Below, piece by piece: positions 56,780 to 64,000 of a stretch of DNA of 64,000 nt. The notes beneath the pieces are model-generated. The model was not told the origin of the DNA, did not search any database, and saw only the letters and a program-made list of their open reading frames with translations. Positions within the stretch are counted from its first letter, which is position 1. Each line of letters starts with the position of its first letter. This stretch comes from Dipteris shenzhenensis. Its lineage: Eukaryota > Polypodiophyta > Polypodiopsida > Gleicheniales. The translations under genes were made by a program, and so were the position numbers. The stretch lies in the NCBI GenBank assembly GCA_047967505.1, contig CM106541.1. One strand, 5' to 3'.

Positions 56780-59700
56780 CACTACCACTTTTGTAATTCT
56801 TTTAGTACTCCATTCTCGAAGATCAGCCTCTGATGGTGTTGAACTAGCCTGACATATGCTATGGGTACTAGGTGGCATAGTATCATTAACCAATTTTTGA
56901 GGCTCGTGGTGACTTTCTTTTTTTAAAGTCTCTTGATCAATCTTCATTTGCGCACTTCTTACATTGGGAACTGTGGGGTAACTTTTCCACCAGTAAGGTG
57001 TTCCCAAGTAAGGGTTCATTTGCTATGCATAATCCTTCTAGTCCCTCAGGGGACCATTCAAGAGGAGGTGGCTCAGATTTTTAGGGAGCTGGCTTTGCAA
57101 GCTACAATTCAACAATCCTTGTTTGGACTCGTTCAAATTCATTGAAGTGTTCAGCCTTTTTTGTGATTTCCTCGTTCAGCTTTCTTGCAGGATCTTCTGC
57201 TATTATTCAACTTTGGAGGTTCAACTTTTGGAAGCTCGACTGCCATTAGGGCATGCAGAATGGCTAAGTCATTGTCAAAGACTTGATCTTCAATTTGAGC
57301 ATTCTCAGCCTCAATTTCAAGGTCCCAAGGAAAATATGAGTCATTATTGGTATGGGTACCTTATTCAGGTTCATTATTCCACTCGAGGTCAGCCATAAAG
57401 AATGGCACCTCTAAATCGATTGGTTCTTCACGTGTGACTGGAGGATCTACCTGCATGACCCTAGAATCTATCTATGAGAAGATGGGGTCTAATGAATGGC
57501 AATTGTCAATGGTTTCCAGTGTTTGTATCCATTTATTGACATTGCTTTGTGTATCTTCTGCTATGGCATGCTATTGCAGAGGAGCTAATTTACTTGAGAT
57601 CGTCATTGAAGAGGTTTCATCCAATGCTCTAGGCACAATTGGTTTTATTGCTCTTGTCCCCACATTCACTCGAACTGCGATGTCATGACTTTGGATTGTT
57701 AGTCTATCAGTTCCCCAATCATGGAGGACTGATGCTTCCCACAACCAAGGATGTCCTAGTAAGATTTTCTAGAATTTCTTGGGGAGATCCAAGATTATGA
57801 ATTGAAGGGAAAAGCGAACTCCTGTGACTTTTGTTGACACGCCATTCACTATTCCCAAGGGTTTATCCCGTGAATCATCAGCAAGGCATATGTTGAAATT
57901 AGCCTTTTGTATTGGTGGGAGACCCCATTAATTGTAGAGCTCCTTGGATAGGACATTTACACCTGCTTCACCATCCACTATGGCTTGGACTTCATTATAT
58001 GCCTTGTGGATCAAAGGCACAGTGATGTTGCATATGTCATCTCTCTCACCCATCTACACAGGGATATCTTTTATGTCTTCCAGAGGTGGAGGGGGATTTG
58101 CGAGTTCAATCTAGCCTTTGAAACTCTCCCAGAGATTGGAACAATTTCATAGTAGGATTCCGATGGGAATTGACACAGGACAACTTAGAATGCTAGAAAG
58201 CATGGCTCCTTCAAGTTGGCAGGACGGTACATTATGTTACGGATTCTATTCTGGGAACAGAGGCTCGAGTACATTATCAATACTCGGTGAGGCCAAGCTA
58301 GGGATTGGATGTTGTGCTTGCTTCTCAGTGTCAAATTGAGCTTGTTCCTTTTGTACCCATTGTGGAAGTGCCTGAAATTGAGCCTTCTCCACTTCTGCAT
58401 TTGGGTATGGAGCTTCTTTTATTTGAGGCTCAGGAGCTGGTGTGGATGAGCTTGGCTACTCATTGCTTGGTGGAGCTACATGCGCTTGTGCTTTCTATTG
58501 AAGAAGTCATCTTGATTGAAGTGGAATATTATGGTCCTTGGTGGCCTCTTTTTGCTAGCATGTAGTTACATTCACAAGTTGTGATATTACACTTGTCGGC
58601 GGTCCCAGACTTTGATGGTCCACCCCAATAATGCCGATTGGGACATCAGGCTTAACCTCAGTTTGTTGTGGGACTTTATTTTTCATGGAACAATCCATAC
58701 AAGCATGGCCTATGCCACAATCTCTGTAGAGTGGTTGGAAAGTAGCGAGGCTACCATGATGAGGGCACTCTATGATTCGATGATTTTCTCCACAACCATA
58801 GCACTTGATTGTGGTGTTGGATATGTGTTGGGTCGAACTTGATTTTCATAGACTGGTATTAAACCTTCTGTGCCTTCAACATAGTACACTAGGTACTCGG
58901 CTTTATACTCGAATGGTGATTCCACTTCCTTGGCTTGCAGTTGTTGTATTGAAACTACCTGAGGAACTAGATTTAGCACTCTTGGATATGGTCGTGGATT
59001 TGGATTCTTGAGTAATTACGGGACTTGTGACTGAACGGGAATAGGATTCAACCTCAAAGCTGGGGGTGCTTGTGCAAGTGCTGGTTGCTTGTACATTGGT
59101 ATGGGTGCCGGTTGGTATTGTTAAGGTCGAGGCGGGTTATTGCACATGTTGAAGATGCAACTATTTTCATCATCTCCATCGAATACACAAATATAGCACA
59201 ACAACCTTGGCTATGGATTTTCTTGTGTAGTGATCCTAGCTCTTAGGACCGGGCATTCATTTGCTATATGATTGACCATGCAATGTGGGCACCATACATT
59301 TTCTCGCCATGGATAAGTCTAAGGTGGTGGCTGAGACATGTGAAGCTTTTGTTTCATGGCTTGCATCATTTCTTCTTTTAGCTTCATGGTCATGGCTTCT
59401 AGGCGATCTTCATTTGACGTTTGGAAATGGACTTGGATTTTTCCTTTTTAGAGCATTTATCTCATGCATTGGATCTTCCATCATCACTGCTGGTGTCAGA
59501 GTCAGTCATGCCATCCTCGATGTCAATGGCTACCGCATGAGCAGCACTGAACATTTCATATCTTTTTCATGTCTTTGTGGATTTTCTTCCTTAGGCCTGC
59601 AATGAACTAGACCGTGAGGTACTTAGCATCGGGGCATGGGTCGCATTAGGCAATTAATCATTTCATCTTGCCTAGGTGCGTGTGTACATCTTCTCGACGG

Positions 59701-60150
59701 CGACCTTGTTCGAGCTTGCTTAGTTGGAGAGTAGGATCATCTTGTAGTCTCTCCATTTGAAAGCATCTCTCGAATTCAGTTTGCAATAGGTCCCATGTGA
59801 CTCTTTCTCCCAATAGGAGGTCTAGGTACCATTCTGAGGCTTCATCGGTTAAGGCCATGGGAAACCAAGCGACCTTGGTTTCATTGGATTGATCTCCACC
59901 TACTCGGCATGCGGCATCAAAATGCTAGAGGAATCGGGCTGGATCACCCTACCATTATATTTAGGAAGTTTGAGATTTCCCAGGGGGAACACATGCCTTG
60001 ATTTTTATTATTTTTGCCAAAATTTTTGCGATTAAAGAAATTATTCCTCTCTACATTGAGGTCAATATCGCCATCATCACATGACACCCGATCATGTTGT
60101 GTCGTGGAGGAGTCAAAGGTATTTCTTGAATTTTAGGGGGGGAATCAGGT
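56780..60150 (-). pseudogene. Gypsy-type gag-protease, copy 2
   Basis: On the - strand the gag domain (MALTDEASEWYLDLLLGERVTWDLL...FQMERLQDD) is at 59858-59658. Zinc-knuckle motifs include WCPHCMVNHIANECP (~59300-59250), CYGCGENHRIIECP (~58815-58770, frameshifted) and a CGIGHACMDC-type motif (~58715-58685). The protease site reads IVDGEAGVNVLS (57984-57951), so the catalytic DSG has become DGE and the enzyme would be dead. ILLGHPWLWEASVLHDWGTDR and IQTLETIDNC follow, matching copy 1 (29979-30985). No reverse transcriptase or integrase is seen down to about 56780. Confidence 0.8.
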
Positions 60151-60250
60151 TAGAGGATTGTCAGAGGCATTGGCCACAATGGATTTGTATGCGGGTTGGG
60201 TGAGCGTTGGTATCAGAGGCATTGGTCGAAGCGTAGCTGCATGCAGATTT

Positions 60251-63200
60251 GGTGTTTCTCGAATAGCTCTTTACCGAGTGGTTTGGTAAAGATTTCTGCA
60301 ATATTATCTTTGCTATCACAATGCCGCAGTGTGATGTCACCAAGTAACACTCTTTCTCTGATGAAGTGCTCTCTGACATCAATGTGCTTGTTGTCCTGGA
60401 GTGATATACTGGATTGTTGGCCAATGCTTGAGTCAATTGATTATCATAGTATATTGTTGTTGGCTTTAACTCATCAAAGTAATCTATTTCTGACAATAGT
60501 CTTCTGAGCCATATAGCCTCACATGCACCTGTAGTGAGTGCTCTATATTCTACTTCAGTCAAAGACAAAGAAACAGTCGGTTGTTTATTTATAAACCATG
60601 ATATAGCACCTTGACCAAGGAAAAATGCATATCCCTGTGTCGATCTCCTGGTCTCATGATCTCTGGCATAGTCACTGTCACAGTATTTATGCAACCATGG
60701 ATGACTTCCTCTGTATTCTATCCCAAACTGTCTTGTACCTCTGATGTATCTCAAGACTCTTTTGGCTGCATTCCAGTGAGACTATTTTGGATTTGCCATA
60801 AACTGTGCTAGTGAGCTTACTGCATAACAAATATCTGGCCATGTGATTGTCAGATATATAAGAGATCCGATGAGCTGCCTATAGTATCTGTCATTGACTG
60901 TAGGCTTTTCTGAATCTTTAGTAAGTTTCAAACTCTGTTCCATGGGAGTGGCTGCAATCTTGCAATCTACCATATGAAATTTCTTCAGGAGACTGTCAAC
61001 ATACTTGAGCTGACTCATGAATGTGCTATCTGAATCTCTCTGGAACTCAATTGCAAGACAATAGTGCATAAGTCCAAGATCTTTAATGTCGAACTCTGCA
61101 GATAAGTCTTGTTTTAGTTTTCTGATGAAGCTATCCTTGCTTCCTGTAACAGTAAGATCATCTACGTACAAAAGTGCAATAGTAATGTTTTCCCATTGAA
61201 CTTTGTAGTAGAGAGTATGATCTGCATTGGACTTCATGTATCCCAGATCAGCAAAATACTTGTCAATTCTATTGTACCAACTTCTAGGTGCTTGTTTTAA
61301 GCTGTAGAGACTTTTCTTGAGATGGCAAACCTTATTCTCCTTTCTTGGTTCAACATAACCTACTAGTTGTTGCATGTAGACTTCCTCGTCTAGGTAACCA
61401 TTGAGAAATGCATTTTGACATCGAGCTGGTACACATTCCATTTGCTGAGTGTCGCTAGTGATATCAAGAACCGTATGGAATCCATATTTGCTACTAGAGC
61501 ATAAGTCTCATCATAGTCCTGACCATATTGCTGTGGAAATCCTTTTGCAACTAGTCTAGCTTTATATCTCTGAATACTGCCATTTGGATTGTACTTCACT
61601 TTGTATACCCATTTGTTTGCTATGGCCTCCTTTCCTGGTGGAAGGTCACATAATTCCCAAGTATTATTTTTATACAAAGCATCCATTTCTTCATTCATAG
61701 CAGTTTGCCATTTTGGCTTGTCTACTACGTCTTCTGTAGCCATGATGGTAGTCATAAGAGCATAGTTGGTGGTTTCCACCTGAATTGCTTTGCCTTTCTG
61801 AGTATATATCAATCTGGCTATTGGTCTACTTTCCCTAGTAGACCGTCTGAGCTGCTGTGGCTCTGCTTGGGGTGTTGCTAGCAATTCTTGCTCTTCTTCA
61901 TCAACCTGTTTTGTAGATGACTGTGAAGTCAATGCTTCTATCTCCTGTGTAGCTAAGGTTTTCCATTCTGATTCCTCATCAAAGATTACATCTTTGGAGA
62001 TAATGACCTTGCGGTTGATGGGATCATATAATTTGTATGCTTTTCTTTCTTCACTGTAACCAACCATGATGCATTTGTCAATCTGGCTGTTGGTCTACTT
62101 TCCCTAGTAGACCACCGTCTGAGATGTTGTGGCTCTGCTTAGGGTGTTGCTGGCAATTCTTGCTCTTCTTCATCAACCTGTTTTGTAGATGACTGTGAAA
62201 TCAATGCTTCTATCTCCTGTGTAGCTGAGGTTTTCCATTCTGATTTCTCATCAAAGATTACATCTTTGGAGATAATGACCTTGGCGGTTGATGGGATCAT
62301 ACAATTTGTATGCTTTGCTTTCTTCACTGTAGCCAACCATGATGCATTTCCATGACTTTGCATCCACTTTCCTGCGATGATCATCATGTATGTGGGCATA
62401 TGCTATGCAACCAAATATGCGGAGATGCCCAATGTGTGGCTTGTGTCCAGTGAATGCTTCATAAGGAGTCATACCCTGTATCGGTTCGGTAGGAAGCCGA
62501 TTAAGCAAGTAGTTTGTTGTAGCTATTGCTTCTACCCAATACTGATTCAGAAGATGCTTTTCACTAACCATTGCGCTAGCACTGTCTGCTAAAGTTCCAT
62601 TCTTCCTTTCAGCTCTTGTTGAGGGGTATCTGCACATGTGAATTGTCTTCGAATGCCATGATTTTTGCAAAAGTTCATGAATGCTAAAGCCATGTATTCA
62701 CCTCCTCTATCTGATCTCATGCCTTTGATCTTTCTGCCTGTTTAGTTTTCTACCATGGCTTTGAATTCTTGAAATCTGGAAAACACTTTAGATTTCTCTT
62801 TCAGAAAGTAGACCCAACAATATTTGTCGTAGTCGTCAATGAAAGTCAAGTAATAAAGTGAACCATTGATGCTACGGGTCTGGGCATAACCCCATACATC
62901 TGTATGAATCAAATTAAGAATACCTCATGCATGAGAGGTACTTCTGACAAAGTTGGTTCGCTTTTGTTTGCCGAAGCAGCATGCTTCGCAAACTTTTCCA
63001 AGAAACTGTAGCTTCAAAATCCCAATTGCCATATTCTAATTCCTGAGATCTAACAAGTACTTGAAGTTGACATGACCATATCTCTTGTGCCATTTTGCAG
63101 ATAGTGGCATCTAACGCAGTTGAGATGACATGGCATGCTTATCTGGTACTGTAGCTAGCATTCTGTATAAGCATCCTTCCTTGACACCTTTTGCTACTAG

Positions 63201-64000
63201 CTCACATCTTTTGGATTTATATCTAAAAGTGCATTCATCACCGTCAAAGATGACTTTGTAATTGTGTTCCGTCATTTGACCTACTAGCAAAAGGTTCTTG
63301 CTGAGCTTCAGAACATAGAGCACATCTTTTACTTATCCCTTTGTACCAGTGAAATTGTTCATAGGGATAACGCTTGTCCCTTGAACTGGATTCGGTGTAT
63401 TGTCTGCTGTGTAGATGACATTTTTGTGACCTTCTAATGGTTTCATCTCTGTGAACCATTCCTGATGATTTGTCATGTGAGATGATGCATCGTTGTTGAT
63501 GTACCAAGGATCCTGTTCCACTTGGTCGACTTGATAGCTGAAATCCTCTTTGGGATTGAAATCAATGTCTAGGTACACTATATCAGTCTAATGCAATTTC
63601 TCGCTTGCAAGAAACATATTTCCATGTTCATTTGCAAAATGACTGTGACTAGAATGTCCACCACGATGATTTTCTCTACCTCATAATTCCCTCGATTACT
63701 GCTGGATTGATCACCTTAGTCGTACTGCTTCTTACAGCAATCTCTTTCATAGTGTCCAAACTTGTGACACTAGTGGCACTAAATGTTTGACACGTTGGTG
63801 GATGCATTCCCTCGTCCTTGAAATCTTCCTCGATTGAAATGATTTCCTCTTTGCTGATTCTGATGTTATTGAGGATGATGCTAATGCTGAATGCCTGATC
63901 ATTAGAATGACCTTTTTGTGCTTGGATGGCCTAAGTCCTGAGTTCTTCACCAAGTAGAACTGACTGAAGTTCTCCCAGTGTCGAAATTTGCCGTTGGTGG
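60251..64000 (-). pseudogene. Copia pol, copy 2 (runs off the window; 3' end truncated)
   Basis: It is the same family as 22728-29978, in the opposite orientation. It includes gag remnants with a damaged zinc knuckle (63950-63700), a protease with WYINNDASSHMTN instead of the DSG active site (~63510), pre-integrase (63323-63111), integrase (to ~62250), reverse transcriptase with YVDDL (61167-61153), and RNase H (about 60700-60400). It retains a segment (NDRYYRQLIGSLIYL...WPDICYAVSS) that the + strand copy has lost. It is broken by a 269-bp tandem duplication (61810-62349), other frameshifts and stops. It ends abruptly at about 60251 where gypsy copy 2 begins; there is no 3' LTR. Confidence 0.9.
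61810..62349. repeat. 269-bp tandem duplication inside copia copy 2
   Basis: 'caatctggct(a/g)ttggtctactttccc' starts copies at 61810 and 62079. Both include 'caattcttgctcttcttcatcaacctg' and 'gataatgaccttg(g)cggttg'. A 269-bp repeat is not a multiple of three, so it breaks the integrase/reverse-transcriptase junction frame. Confidence 0.92.

Overview
This window is plant nuclear DNA. It is dominated by decayed, nested retrotransposons, DNA transposons and simple or tandem repeats, with one clearly intact gene. A long intronless PLS-class pentatricopeptide-repeat (PPR) gene built from near-identical ~303-bp modules, Ty1/copia and Ty3/gypsy elements with tRNA-iMet primer sites, and very low gene density all point to a large-genome land plant. 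The style of the PPR gene and the mixture of element families suggest a fern or other early-diverging vascular plant; that is inference, not proof.

Layout. 1-3450: AT-rich satellite-like array (unit ~200-206 bp), then a cluster of thirteen copies of the 16-bp palindrome TACCTCGATCGAGGTA, then a dispersed repeat whose inverted relative lies at 19920-20525. 3908-7060: 5' LTR, primer site and long leader of a copia family that recurs twice more on the + strand. 7061-9686: no recognised gene. 9687-12761 (-): the PPR gene, with a further open frame upstream (12789-13202) separated by one TAA. 13740-15870 (-): two decayed copia pol pieces in non-canonical order. 17525-19578: long polypyrimidine tracts.

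20935-30985 is a nest: a gypsy-type gag-protease element is interrupted, in phase, by a 7.25-kb copia element (22728-29978) with two LTRs. The copia coding region carries many in-frame stops, mostly TAG and TGA at codons where CAG, TGG or CGA would be expected. 31480-46100 (-) holds three partial copies of an uncharacterised transposase-like protein family (WSDG...QFK, WNFFGSSHGKGEHDG). One copy is split by a 2669-bp gag-only LTR element with perfect 5-bp target duplications. Another is split by a 766-bp element with terminal inverted repeats. Copies A and B are separated by a third fragment of the copia family.

46113-48070 is a large imperfect inverted repeat (arms ~0.8-0.9 kb). 48230-49788 (-) is a decayed ~520-codon frame with a coiled-coil end. 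50100-53360 contains several tandem arrays and one strong foldback (52534-52700). 54193-56110 (+) is a decayed hAT-like (DUF659) transposase. 56780-60150 (-) is a second gypsy gag-protease copy, abutting a second copia pol copy (60251-64000, -) that runs off the window.

Only the PPR protein is predicted to act for the host, as an organellar RNA-binding factor. Everything else is mobile-element coding debris or repeat DNA. Coordinates of decayed elements are approximate unless flanked by target duplications or clear LTR ends.
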